Source: JBAXXL01 sp037127915 (GTDB taxonomy: Bacteria > Bacteroidota > Ignavibacteria > Kapaibacteriales > UBA2268). Taken from it: a stretch of 64,000 nt of DNA. The notes beneath the pieces were generated by a model. It saw only the letters and a list, made by a program, of their open reading frames with translations, was not told the origin of the DNA and did no database searches. Both the position numbers and the translations under genes were made by a program. The stretch covers positions 1 to 64,000 of the forward strand of contig JBAXXL010000018.1 of the NCBI GenBank assembly GCA_037127915.1, given 5' to 3'. Each line of letters opens with the position of its first letter. The stretch's first letter is position 1. Below, piece after piece: positions 35,250 to 43,625 of this stretch.

Positions 35250-35629
35250 AATAAACCTTCCCAAAATAAATGAGCATTTAAATTATTTCAATAACACTAT
35301 ACTTGGATTAACACTTTTTTTGAGAATTTGTTACATACTCGAGGAAAAATAGTTTTATTATTCACTTGTCGAGGACGTTCCCAAGACGGAGCTTGCGAAC
35401 GAGAGGAGGATAATAATTATTTCACCCTTTCAGGGTTTTGTAACTTGTAACATTTCGATTTTCTATAATAATTCCATCCTTTCAGGATTTAAGAATGGTG
35501 CTTAATGCGTAAAATTATTCCATCAAATATTTTATTTTATTACAAAAGCAGTACCCAAGCCAAGATTTGAAATCGGCTTATGCGTCTTCTCTTTAAAAAC
35601 TTTACGAACTTTTAACTTTATAAACTGTG
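35250..35629. repeat. Intergenic repeats between two T9SS genes
   Basis: The first 100 bases should hold the WD40 gene promoter (minus strand). Then come a CGTTCCCAAG-type hairpin element (35376-35402), the 72-base two-hairpin element (35420-35492; sister copy at 982-1054) and, next to the stop of the SGNH-like gene, the gene-end spacer 'ttaaaaactttacgaacttt' (35593-35612). No gene is supported. Confidence 0.75.
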
Positions 35630-36667
35630 TTACATTTTCACAAATTTTGCTGTTTCACCATCAACTTTCAAAAAATACATTCCTTTTGGCAAATCGGAAA
35701 TATTGATTCGGACGGACACGGCATGCCGTGTCCCTACATATATTACTATTTCGCCGAGTGTGTTGTAGATTGAGATTGCGGAACCTTCCGAAGGTTCGAA
35801 ACCTTCTGAAGGTTTCAAAGTTACTGTAATAAAATCTCCCGCCGGATTAGGTGAAATGCTTAAAGTGTTTCCTTCATCTTTCACTGAATTGACTTTGCCT
35901 TCGATAACATCAACAATAAATTGCGCGAAAGCCGGTCCTGCGACTAAATTTGCGGCTGTATTCGGATGCGAATCGCCATCGCTGTGGCTTCGCTCGTATT
36001 CGTATTTCAAGCAGTTTTTCTTCCCGTTTGCCGGATTATCACTATGCTCGGCAGTCAAAGCCCAAAAATCGAAAACATAAACATTGTCTTCGGCAATTTG
36101 GTCTTCATTTAACCAATCGTTGCGAACCCAATCAACGAATTGAACGGCTCTTTCGGTTTGAGCGTCATTAGTAGCCAATCTGTGCAGAGATGCCAAAGTC
36201 CAAACTATGAATTTAGTGTTTGGATATTCATCGAATTTTTGGCGCAAGGCACGGTATTGAGCTTTGTAATTTTCCAACGTTTTGCTTTTGGATGTTACGT
36301 CGGGTGTGCCGTTATCCGCTTCAATTCCTGCTCCAGGGAAGCAGTGCTTTAAAATTATGACATCATATTTTTCTGCTAAAGTATTCAGGCATTCTATACC
36401 CGGCTGGGCGGAATTGCAGGCGTTATTCACCCATAGATTCCAAAAGTCATAAGGATAATTTTCCCAAGGGTATGGGCTGTCGGGGTATCCACGCTCGGTG
36501 ATTTGATAGGATTTGCCATTGGTTTGGTTGTAATTGGTGAACCAATTTTGGACTTTGCCCTCGGCAAAAACATTTCCGCCCGTGGAATGGTGCAGAAAAA
36601 CAACCGATTGCGAATATAATATATACGGTGTATATATTAATACGATAAGTAATATAAGTTTTTTCAT
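35630..36667 (-). CDS. T9SS-exported SGNH-hydrolase-like protein
   Basis: A 345-residue secreted protein. Signal peptide MKKLILLIVLIYTPYILYS; the domain begins VVFLHHSTGGNVF, like the HHSTG group of SGNH/GDSL-related proteins, and ends with a DGDSHPN segment that may supply the catalytic Asp-His. LDTIILK-type GDSL blocks are not strict, so esterase activity is inferred. The sorting domain follows (SISPNPAGDFITV ... GETAKFVKM) and holds three in-frame palindromes: TRHAV (35714-35733) and two that encode the doubled PSEG motif (35781-35816). Start at ATG 36667; ATG 36679 is possible. Confidence 0.75.
   Translation of the reverse strand: MKKLILLIVLIYTPYILYSQSVVFLHHSTGGNVFAEGKVQNWFTNYNQTNGKSYQITERGYPDSPYPWENYPYDFWNLWVNNACNSAQPGIECLNTLAEKYDVIILKHCFPGAGIEADNGTPDVTSKSKTLENYKAQYRALRQKFDEYPNTKFIVWTLASLHRLATNDAQTERAVQFVDWVRNDWLNEDQIAEDNVYVFDFWALTAEHSDNPANGKKNCLKYEYERSHSDGDSHPNTAANLVAGPAFAQFIVDVIEGKVNSVKDEGNTLSISPNPAGDFITVTLKPSEGFEPSEGSAISIYNTLGEIVIYVGTRHAVSVRINISDLPKGMYFLKVDGETAKFVKM
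35714..35733 (-). repeat. In-frame palindrome in sorting domain
   Basis: A perfect 20-base palindrome, GGACACGGCATGCCGTGTCC, followed by CTAC. It encodes GTRHAVS at the same position as the palindromes at 33229, 58466, 60927 and 62979. Confidence 0.85.
35781..35816 (-). repeat. Two adjacent in-frame palindromes
   Basis: GAACCTTCCGAAGGTTC and GAAACCTTCTGAAGGTTTC lie side by side and encode PSEGFEPSEG. In the genes at 57084, 58597 and 61058 the same place has a single degenerate version encoding (P/L)SVG. The tandem pair looks like duplication of a hairpin unit. Confidence 0.75.
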
Positions 36668-37058
36668 AACGGTACCCATATAATTAATAAAATTAATCAA
36701 TTTATGGTTAATAGAAAAATGAGGCTACAATTTTAGTCTATATAGGTTTTATATGGGGTCAGGTTGTTTTAAAACTGCAGAAGGTTGGTAAATAAGAATT
36801 AATAAAATGTAGGGCTGTCTCACAAGTATCAGATAGAAAACAGACGAGGACGTTTGCTCTACTATCCAATTGATATATATTGTAGCACGGACGTCCCCGT
36901 CCGTGTATCAATTTAACATCTTGAGTTGTGAGACTGCCCAACGAACTGAAATTAGGAAGACATTAACTTTAGAATTATTTAAAATAATATTAATTTTGTA
37001 AATAATAATATAATTTAAAACGTCTTAAAACATAGATAAATTCAAATCAGAGTAATTT
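36668..37058. other. Intergenic region with MITE-like element
   Basis: Between divergent genes. It holds a 128-base element with terminal inverted repeats (36812-36939) and AT-rich promoter DNA before the PIN gene. Nothing coding is supported. Confidence 0.6.
36812..36939. mobile_element. MITE-like element with 14-base inverted ends
   Basis: GGGCTGTCTCACAA at the left and TTGTGAGACTGCCC at the right pair with one mismatch. GGGCTGTCTCA-like ends are common on IS elements. There is no transposase inside; the 100-base core carries a GTAGCACGGACG hairpin (36882-36905). No clear target-site duplication is visible. Confidence 0.5.
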
Positions 37059-37547
37059 ATGGAAAAGAAACTGAAAATATATCTTGATACTTCTGTAATT
37101 AATTTTCTTTTTGCTGATGATGCACCAGAGAAGAAAGAAGTAACAATTAATTTTTTTGAAAATAATTTAAATGATTATGATGTCTATATTTCAAGTATTG
37201 TATTCGACGAAATTGATAATACAAGAAACGAAGAAAAAAAATTGCTACTTTATCAAGCTATACAAGACTATAAGCTATTAAATTTTGATATTGTAAATGA
37301 TAACATACTTGAAATTGCCAATCATTATATAAATGAAGGTATTATTCCTAAAAATAAGTTTGAAGATGCAGTTCATATTGCTTTTGCCACTTATTATGAA
37401 TTTGATATACTTTTATCTTGGAATTTTAAGCATTTATCTAACGTAAACAAACAACGGTTAATTAATTCGGTAAACCTTAATATTGGTTATACAAAACAAT
37501 TATTATTACTAAATCCTTATGAGGTAGTATATGAAAATGAAGATTGA
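37059..37547 (+). CDS. PIN-domain protein (VapC-like toxin candidate)
   Basis: A 162-residue PIN-fold ribonuclease candidate. The acidic residues expected for metal binding are all there: Asp10 (IYLDTSV), Glu near 51 (SIVFDEID), Asp near 109 (KFEDAVHIAFA) and Asp near 121 (FDILLSWN). VapC toxins cleave tRNA or rRNA. Its end overlaps a small downstream gene by 17 bases, a typical toxin-antitoxin coupling, though the order is reversed from classical vapBC. Confidence 0.82.
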   Translation: MEKKLKIYLDTSVINFLFADDAPEKKEVTINFFENNLNDYDVYISSIVFDEIDNTRNEEKKLLLYQAIQDYKLLNFDIVNDNILEIANHYINEGIIPKNKFEDAVHIAFATYYEFDILLSWNFKHLSNVNKQRLINSVNLNIGYTKQLLLLNPYEVVYENED

Positions 37548-37710
37548 CAAATCACTTGAAGAAGTTTGGGAAATGAAGGCAAATGCAAGAGAAAGGTTTT
37601 TGAATAGCGGTTATAGTAACTATGCTGAATATTTAAAAAGCAGGCAGGAAGAGATAGACGAAATGCTAGCAAAAAAATACGAAGAAAAGCTTAATTATGT
37701 ATTAAACTAA
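37531..37710 (+). CDS. Small 59-residue protein, likely antitoxin partner of the PIN protein
   Basis: An open frame too short for most automatic calls. The protein starts MKMKIDKSLEEVWEMKANAR and continues as a charged, probably all-helical chain (NYAEYLKSRQEEIDEMLAKK). GAGGT lies five bases before the ATG, a better ribosome site than most genes here have. It overlaps the PIN gene by 17 bases and a strong terminator hairpin starts nine bases after its stop. No DNA-binding motif is obvious; neutralisation of the PIN protein is inferred from context. Confidence 0.7.
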   Translation: MKMKIDKSLEEVWEMKANARERFLNSGYSNYAEYLKSRQEEIDEMLAKKYEEKLNYVLN

Positions 37711-37718
37711 TCAAATAC

Positions 37719-37747
37719 GAGTCCAACACATTGAAGGTGTTGGACTC
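37719..37747 (+). terminator. Terminator hairpin of the PIN operon
   Basis: Perfect 11-base arms GAGTCCAACAC and GTGTTGGACTC with a seven-base loop, followed by TTTC. It lies directly behind the small partner gene. Confidence 0.75.
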
Positions 37748-37805
37748 TTTCTATATACCAAAAAGGGTTCAAAATTGTGAACCCTGAAAAATATGATTTC
37801 ATTAT

Positions 37806-37834
37806 TCATCTGATGACTGCCAGTCATCAGATGA
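37806..37834. terminator. Hairpin between convergent genes
   Basis: Arms TCATCTGATGACTG and CAGTCATCAGATGA. It is a variant of the hairpin at 56359-56392 with a paired C-G to T-A change. It probably serves the minus-strand gene that ends at 37843. Confidence 0.6.
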
Positions 37835-37842
37835 GTTAAAGA

Positions 37843-39177
37843 TTACATCTTCACAAATTTCTCTTTAGCAATAATTCCACCATCGGATTCAATGAATATA
37901 TAATATGTTCCTGGTTGTAAATTATTTTCCGTATTTATACTAATTTCGTTTGATCCTTTTTTTAAAAATATTTCTTTACTATCAATTAAACGTGCATTTT
38001 CGTCGTATATTTTTATTAATCCGTTAAGTGATTCTTTACAGGAAATAGACAAATTTATCGTTTGATTGTTCATTGGATTTGGATAAGCTTTCAGTGACGC
38101 GACATCGTCTTTATCTTCAATACCTGTTAAAGAATTATATTTCAACACGTAATTCCCAAAACAGATGACCATTCGGTGGTTTTTGCTTCCAACTTCAACG
38201 TCAAAAAGCCAGTTGCCTTTTGTTTCCTTGTTGTCATCAGTAAAACAATCCCGTGACCAGGTTTTACCGTAATCCTTGGATAAATATTCGTAATTATTAG
38301 AATAAGTTACAAGTGTCGAATCGTCTAGAAAATTTAAATTTAAAAATTCACCGTAATCATCTTTTATATTTGAGCCATCATAAACAATTTCCCAATTTTT
38401 ACCGACGTCAACTGACTTTTTTATAACAGCTGTTCCACTGGTTGGATTTAAAAACCCAGAAGACCAGATTTCATTTTCGTTTTTGAATACATAATTCAAA
38501 CAAATATTATTTGAATCGGGTATCCAATCCCAAGTTAATCCAAGATCGGTTGTTTTGGCTATATATTTCCAGGTACTTTCCATTCTATAGATAGAAACTA
38601 ATATTAAGTTTTTATTAAAAATACTTATTTGGTAAGGAAAATACAATAGTTCAGGGTATGGAAAGCTTCTGTATTCGAGAGTTTTTCCGGCATCCTTGGT
38701 ATAAATTAAACTATCTATCAAGCCATAAGTAATTATTCCTTCGTTTTTATCGAAAAAGTGCATATCAGTAAAAGCATCATCATCTAGAACCGAATGAGGA
38801 ACATCTAATCGAAGACTATCCCAAGTGACACCACCATCATAAGTTTTATAAAAATGCCTGCCTTTAGCAACAGCGAAGATTGTATTTTTGTCCAATGCGA
38901 ATAACTTAAGTCTTTGGCAAGGTAAATTCTTGTATTCTGTACCTGCAATTATACTGAAAATTGTTTCCCAAGAATTTCCATAATCGGTTGTTTTTCGTAT
39001 GAACAACTCTTTTTTCGCTGGAGTCTCCGTAAATCCAGTGACATAAAAGGTATTACTATCGAGAGAACAAATATCATTCAACGATGTATAAGGAGTGAAT
39101 GATGTAATTTCCCACTTGGCATTAAGGGATATACTGAGGCAAAAAATCAGGAATAAAGTTAATATAATATTTTTCAT
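37843..39177 (-). CDS. T9SS-exported BNR/Ycf48-like repeat protein
   Basis: A 444-residue secreted protein. Signal peptide MKNIILTLFLIFCLSISLNA; at least six BNR/Ycf48-type turns follow (TTDYGNSWE, TYDGGVTWD, TKDAGKTLE, TTDLGLTWD, SVDVGKNWE, SKDYGKTWS), indicating a sialidase-like propeller without evident catalytic residues; the last 90 residues are a sorting domain (KAYPNPMNN ... AKEKFVKM). This sorting domain is of a different lineage from its neighbours and has no palindrome. The ATG at 39177 has GGAG six bases upstream; earlier in-frame starts lack a signal peptide. Confidence 0.82.
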   Translation of the reverse strand: MKNIILTLFLIFCLSISLNAKWEITSFTPYTSLNDICSLDSNTFYVTGFTETPAKKELFIRKTTDYGNSWETIFSIIAGTEYKNLPCQRLKLFALDKNTIFAVAKGRHFYKTYDGGVTWDSLRLDVPHSVLDDDAFTDMHFFDKNEGIITYGLIDSLIYTKDAGKTLEYRSFPYPELLYFPYQISIFNKNLILVSIYRMESTWKYIAKTTDLGLTWDWIPDSNNICLNYVFKNENEIWSSGFLNPTSGTAVIKKSVDVGKNWEIVYDGSNIKDDYGEFLNLNFLDDSTLVTYSNNYEYLSKDYGKTWSRDCFTDDNKETKGNWLFDVEVGSKNHRMVICFGNYVLKYNSLTGIEDKDDVASLKAYPNPMNNQTINLSISCKESLNGLIKIYDENARLIDSKEIFLKKGSNEISINTENNLQPGTYYIFIESDGGIIAKEKFVKM

Positions 39178-39777
39178 AAATAACTCCGAAAGCCAGAAAT
39201 TCAAAAAAAAACATTTTTCTATTTTTACGTTTATGAACAAATGCAAATTAAAAATAAAAACAATACCCTCCAAATTTATTTTAAACAATAACTTGTAAAA
39301 TTATAATAAAATATGCCATATAAATATATATATTTATATTTATTGATTTAAAAAAATATTTTCACAATTGAAAAAATATTTATTTTTGTTGGAATTAGGG
39401 TGGTTGAGGTTGGTATAAACGAAGAAGACGTATCGTGCTACGTCTCTACCGTAAAAAACGTTACCAAGCAGGAGCATGGTAACGAGCTGATTGAAGAGCC
39501 AATCACGAATTTCAAATTACGGAGTTTTTTTTCTTCTTCTCATTAACAATTTACAATTAACCATTGACAATTATTCTTTGCGGCTTCGCGTCTTTGCGGT
39601 GAATTCTTTATGAACTTTACGAACTGTCCGCCATTTACACCATTAAAGCCTATATTTCGTCATTTAAGATATAAATAATTTCAAAATGTAAATTTCGATA
39701 ATTTCCTCAGGTGCAAATTCAAGGAAAATTAACGAACCAAAAACAGATTAACAGAAACTCAATAAAGTTATAAAAAA
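39178..39777. repeat. Long intergenic region with repeats
   Basis: The left 220 bases are very AT-rich and should hold the promoter of the minus-strand gene. Then follow the AGACGTA...TACGTCT hairpin with CTAC (39426-39449), the CGTTACCAAGC-AGGA-GCATGGTAACG hairpin (39459-39484), a 'cattaacaatttacaattaa' phrase and 'cggcttcgcgtctttgcggt' (39581-39600). The final 150 bases show no repeats. No gene is supported. Confidence 0.7.
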
Positions 39778-40806
39778 ATGATATATAGTTACTTAATAAT
39801 AGCAGGTTTAGTTTTAATGTCAGCTATATTTTCCGGTATGACAATCGGAATGTTTAGCTTTCGTACAGAAGATTTAGAAGCGAAAATGAATTCGGGAGAC
39901 ATTCGAGCCGCCCGGGTTTTTCATTTACGAAAAAATCCAAGTTTGTTACTTTCAACATTATTAATGGGAAATGTAGCTGTAAACTCTGCAATTTCAATAT
40001 ATTTGGGTTCACTTGCCTCGGGTTTGATTGCGGTTTTAATCGCGACCGGGCTTATAACACTTGTTGGTGAACTATTCCCGCAAGCACTTTTCAGCCGCCA
40101 TACAATGCGGTATATCCCGTATTTCCTGTGGTTTGTACGATTGGTTGAGGTGATTCTTTATCCTATTACCAAACCGCTGTCGCTTTTGTTGGATTTAATG
40201 CTTGGTAAGGAAAAAAACAAAGTATTGAGCAAAAAAGAAATTAGCGAGATAATCAAAAAGCAGGAAGACGAGCCGGGTTCGGATATAGATGCCGATGAGG
40301 AGCGTATTATTTTGGGTGCGCTTACATTTTCCGATAAAACCGCTATAAACATTGGTACGCCCGCAACTGTCGTATATTATTTAAACGAATCCACCGAAAT
40401 AAACACACAGCTGATTGAAGAAATTGTTCGCCACGGTTTCAGCCGTATCCCGCTATACAGCAATACTCCCGATAATATGACCGGAATATTGTATGTGAAG
40501 GATTTAATCAAGTTGATAGGGCAGTCGAGGACAATTACTGTCGGTGAAATCAGCAGAGTGAATAAAATTTTGAAAGTGGACGAGGATATCAAACTCGATA
40601 TTTTGTTCAACGAATTGATAAAATCCAAAATTCATTTAGCAATTTTATACGATGAATTCGGTGCTTTTTCCGGTATTATTACATTAGAGGATATTGTTGA
40701 GGAAATTCTAAGCGTCGAAATAGTGGACGAACAGGATGAATTTACCGATATGCAGAAAGTAGCTAAGGATAAATCAAAATTAAGACACAGAATTAATAAT
40801 AATTAG
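39778..40806 (+). CDS. CNNM/CorC family transporter-associated protein (DUF21 + CBS)
   Basis: A 342-residue membrane protein: DUF21 domain with three to four helices (about 1-150), then two CBS domains (about 185-315). GNVAVNSAISIYLG and ITLVGELFPQALFSRH are typical DUF21 segments, and FGAFSGIITLEDIVEEIL is the second CBS. CNNM/CorC proteins take part in magnesium or cobalt efflux. The C-terminal CorC_HlyC domain is missing, which is a known short form. The gene is convergent with the NFU gene and overlaps it by four bases. Confidence 0.88.
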   Translation: MIYSYLIIAGLVLMSAIFSGMTIGMFSFRTEDLEAKMNSGDIRAARVFHLRKNPSLLLSTLLMGNVAVNSAISIYLGSLASGLIAVLIATGLITLVGELFPQALFSRHTMRYIPYFLWFVRLVEVILYPITKPLSLLLDLMLGKEKNKVLSKKEISEIIKKQEDEPGSDIDADEERIILGALTFSDKTAINIGTPATVVYYLNESTEINTQLIEEIVRHGFSRIPLYSNTPDNMTGILYVKDLIKLIGQSRTITVGEISRVNKILKVDEDIKLDILFNELIKSKIHLAILYDEFGAFSGIITLEDIVEEILSVEIVDEQDEFTDMQKVAKDKSKLRHRINNN

Positions 40807-41045
40807 CGAACTTCTTCTATGCGCCGAACTTCCGGCACTTTATGAAGAATATAACGTTCTATACCTGCCCGAAATGTCATCAGATGCATCGGGCAGTTTT
40901 TGCAGGCTCCCGTCATTCGCAATTCGAGCGTTTTGGTTTCATCTTCGAATCGCACAAATTCTATTCCGCCATCATCCTCTGCCAAATATGGCAGTAAATC
41001 GTTTATAGCGGATTGAATTCGTTCTAATAATTCTTTATTTTCCAT
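40803..41045 (-). CDS. NFU-type iron-sulfur cluster scaffold
   Basis: An 80-residue stand-alone NifU C-terminal domain. The cluster-binding CxxC is Cys48-Cys51 (TGACKNCPM), with AEDDGGIEFV before it. It delivers Fe-S clusters to target proteins. I prefer the ATG at 41045 (MENKELLERIQ); ATG 41060 is possible and adds MDTIR. It overlaps the upstream gene by 11 bases, so the two are translationally coupled. Confidence 0.9.
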   Translation of the reverse strand: MENKELLERIQSAINDLLPYLAEDDGGIEFVRFEDETKTLELRMTGACKNCPMHLMTFRAGIERYILHKVPEVRRIEEVR

Positions 41046-41355
41046 TCTTATGGTATCCATTCAGTATTGGAGCCGTTATTTCTAAATCGATTCTTAATTC
41101 GTCGCTACCGACTTCGTCTTCAATGTACTGCCTAACCGCCGGTTTTAGGTAAACGTCGTCCAATCCAACTTGTAATAATGCACGTGCTAACGACACAGCG
41201 CGCGTTTCTAAGGGTGTTGTTTTATTTATCAGTACTGTTTGATTGTCGTTCACAATAGCAAATCCTGTTTTGAATCTTCCTATATCTTTATGTATCTTTA
41301 TGCCGAGGTTGTTTGCTGTTGTTTCTAATTCGTTGTATATATCTTTAATTTTCAT
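41035..41355 (-). CDS. Conserved hypothetical protein coupled to NFU
   Basis: A 106-residue soluble protein without signal peptide or membrane helix. The middle (GFAIVNDNQTVLINKTTPLE) looks like a small alpha/beta fold, followed by VSLARALLQVGLDDVYLKP. Similar small proteins occur beside Fe-S genes in FCB bacteria as far as I recall, but no function is known to me. The overlap with the NFU gene suggests a link to cluster assembly. Confidence 0.68.
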   Translation of the reverse strand: MKIKDIYNELETTANNLGIKIHKDIGRFKTGFAIVNDNQTVLINKTTPLETRAVSLARALLQVGLDDVYLKPAVRQYIEDEVGSDELRIDLEITAPILNGYHKNGK

Positions 41356-41845
41356 TTTTTAATTTCGTTAATTCTTGTTGTTTCCCTATACAAAATTACG
41401 AAAATCCGCACCAGAGTGTTCAAAAAACTTTTCCACATTCCTAATCCTGGTTTCTTTTCATTCAAAATTCAAAATTGTTAAAGATGGATTTCCGATGAAT
41501 CGAGAAAGACATTCCAAAGCGGGAGCTTGGGAACGAGAAAAATAAATGACATATATATATATCTGCGAAATATCTGCTTTTAATATTGAGCAAACAAAAA
41601 GTAATCTGTGTTAATCTGCCAAATCCGCGTCATCAGTGTTCCATTCTTTCGGCGGTGCATTTGGGCTAAAGCCCATTAATCTCGCTTATATCAGCCCCAC
41701 GACTTAAAAGTCGTGGCTATTCAAGAAGATGGATTCCCGATGCCTCGGGAAAGACAAACAAAAAATCTGTGTTAATCTGCCAAATCCGCATCATCAGTGT
41801 GCTAATTCCTAATCCTAATTCTTCAAATACAAAATTCAAAATTTA
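41356..41845. repeat. Dense intergenic repeat cluster
   Basis: No gene. In order: a diverged GATGGATTTCCGATG element (41481-41509), a CATTCCAAAGC hairpin element (41510-41535), 'gttaatctgccaaatccgcg' with 'tcatcagtgttcc' (41611-41643), the TGGGCTAAAGCCCA plus CCACGACTTAAAAGTCGTGG pair (41662-41716), a GATGGATTCCCGA element (41727-41752) and a second 'gttaatctgccaaatccgca' with 'tcatcagtgtgct' (41771-41803). Confidence 0.8.
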
Positions 41846-42220
41846 TTAAATGATTTCCAAAATCAAATAGGCGTGGGCGTTATCGTCTGTATGCGAAAGC
41901 GATATATGGGCTTTAAGATGCGAGTATTTTTCTTGCAGGGAACCGAAAAGTTCTATATTAGGATTACCCGACAATTCGTTCACAATCCCCACTTCGTTTA
42001 ATTTAAAACCCTCGGTAAAACCTGTTCCTATGGCTTTGCTGAACGCTTCTTTCGCGGCGAATCGAGCGGCGTAATGAACGTATTTTTTATCTTTATACAA
42101 GTCGCAATATTCAATTTCGGTTGGAGTGAAAACGCGCTTAACGAATTTATCGCCATATTTTTCGATTGATTGTTTAATTCTGTTTACTTCGCATAAATCG
42201 GTGCCGATACCGTAAATCAT
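41846..42220 (-). CDS. acpS: Holo-[acyl-carrier-protein] synthase
   Basis: Transfers 4'-phosphopantetheine from CoA to acyl carrier protein. The 124 residues carry the family motifs: MIYGIGTDLCEVNRI with the magnesium ligand Asp8, FTPTEIEYC, and RFAAKEAFSKAIGTG with Glu58 and Lys61-type residues. SLSHTDDNAHAYLI near the end is typical. Length matches AcpS. It is a single gene, divergent from pepT across 160 bases of AT-rich promoter DNA. Confidence 0.95.
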   Translation of the reverse strand: MIYGIGTDLCEVNRIKQSIEKYGDKFVKRVFTPTEIEYCDLYKDKKYVHYAARFAAKEAFSKAIGTGFTEGFKLNEVGIVNELSGNPNIELFGSLQEKYSHLKAHISLSHTDDNAHAYLILEII

Positions 42221-42380
42221 AATTCTATCCTAATTTATAATATCCCATCTAAACGCATTTTAATTTATTTTATTGCTAATCAAAAAACTTTATCAATTGA
42301 TTTGTTCATACAACTATAAATAGTTAATTTTATACTCATTATAATTGTAAAAAAATAAAATATAAATAAAAGGAACGAAA

Positions 42381-43625
42381 ATGAAAGAAACAGCTTTGGA
42401 ACGTTTTTTACGTTACGCAAAAATTGACACACAATCCGACCCAAATTCGGAAACCGCACCAACCACAATGAAACAATTCGATTTAGCCAATTTACTGGTT
42501 AAAGAACTATTGGAAATGGGTATAGCAGATGCCGCAGTTGACGACAAATGCTACGTTTACGCGACTTTGCCAAGCAACCTGCCTGCCGGCGTTACTTGCC
42601 CAAAAATCGGTTTTATCGCACACGTTGACACCTCGCCTGACACAAGCGGAGCCAATGTAAAACCTAATATAATCGAAAAATATATGGGTGGCGATATTAT
42701 TTTGCCCGGCGACCCAAGCCGAATAATCAAAGACGACCCAATCGAGAACCCTGCATTGAAAAGATGCATCGGTCATAAAATTGTTACAAGCGACGGAACT
42801 ACTTTGTTGGGTGCCGATGACAAAGGCGGTGTTGCCGCTATTATGACTATGGTTGATTATTATTTGTGCAATCCTGAAATCAAACACGGCGATATTGGAA
42901 TCGCATTCACACCTGACGAAGAAGTCGGCCGCGGTGCCGATCATTTTGATGTTGCAAAATTCGGATGTGTTTATGCTTATACTGTTGACGGTGAAATGCC
43001 GGGCGAAATCAATAAAGAAACTTTCAGTGCTAATTCAGCAACCATAAAATTCTTTGGCCGCGACATCCACCCTGGTTTTGGAAAAGACATCATGGTTAAT
43101 TCCATCCGCGCTATGGCTGATGTTATCGCATTGATGCCAAAGGATATGGCTCCTGAAACAACGAATGAACGCCAACCATACATTCATCCGCATAAAGTTG
43201 ATGGTACTATTGCAGAATCACGTATTGATATATTATTGCGCGATTTCGATACCGAAGGTTTGACATTACAAAAGCAAATTTTGGAAGAAATTATCGCGGA
43301 AGTCGAACCGAACTATCCAAAAACGAAAATCACGTTGGAGATTACCGAAAGCTACCGCAATATGCATGACAAATTGATGGAAAACCCTATTGGTTTGGAT
43401 TACTTATGGCAAGCCGCTGAGGAAGCCGGTGCAAATCCGTTTTGGGCGCCTATTCGCGGCGGCACAGACGGTTCGCGCTTGACATTTATGGGATTGCCTT
43501 GCCCGAATATATACGCCGGCGGACAAAACTTCCATTCAAACACAGAGTGGATTTCGATTGATGCTTTAGAACTTTCGCTGAAGACATTAATTAATTTAGT
43601 TGAAATCTGGACAAAAAACATATAG
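42381..43625 (+). CDS. pepT: Peptidase T (tripeptidase, M20B)
   Basis: Cleaves the N-terminal residue from tripeptides in the cytoplasm. The 414 residues match PepT throughout: His81 and Asp83 in AHVDTSPDTSG, Asp146 in LGADDKGG, Glu180-Glu181 in TPDEEVGRG, and a C-terminal GGTDGSRL with HSNTEW. All zinc ligands seem present. The spacing 'taaaaggaacgaaa' gives a good ribosome site. Behind the stop lies the gene-end element with its own hairpin. Confidence 0.95.
   Translation: MKETALERFLRYAKIDTQSDPNSETAPTTMKQFDLANLLVKELLEMGIADAAVDDKCYVYATLPSNLPAGVTCPKIGFIAHVDTSPDTSGANVKPNIIEKYMGGDIILPGDPSRIIKDDPIENPALKRCIGHKIVTSDGTTLLGADDKGGVAAIMTMVDYYLCNPEIKHGDIGIAFTPDEEVGRGADHFDVAKFGCVYAYTVDGEMPGEINKETFSANSATIKFFGRDIHPGFGKDIMVNSIRAMADVIALMPKDMAPETTNERQPYIHPHKVDGTIAESRIDILLRDFDTEGLTLQKQILEEIIAEVEPNYPKTKITLEITESYRNMHDKLMENPIGLDYLWQAAEEAGANPFWAPIRGGTDGSRLTFMGLPCPNIYAGGQNFHSNTEWISIDALELSLKTLINLVEIWTKNI

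Noticed and set aside
37843..39177. Sialidase function for the BNR-like proteins (also 61058-63082)
   Set aside because: Only Asp-box/Ycf48-like turns are visible; the catalytic Arg triad, Tyr and Glu of sialidases could not be identified.
42507..42944. 145-codon frame antisense to pepT
   Set aside because: Sense strand is a confident PepT with all metal ligands; the antisense frame is a by-product of codon bias.
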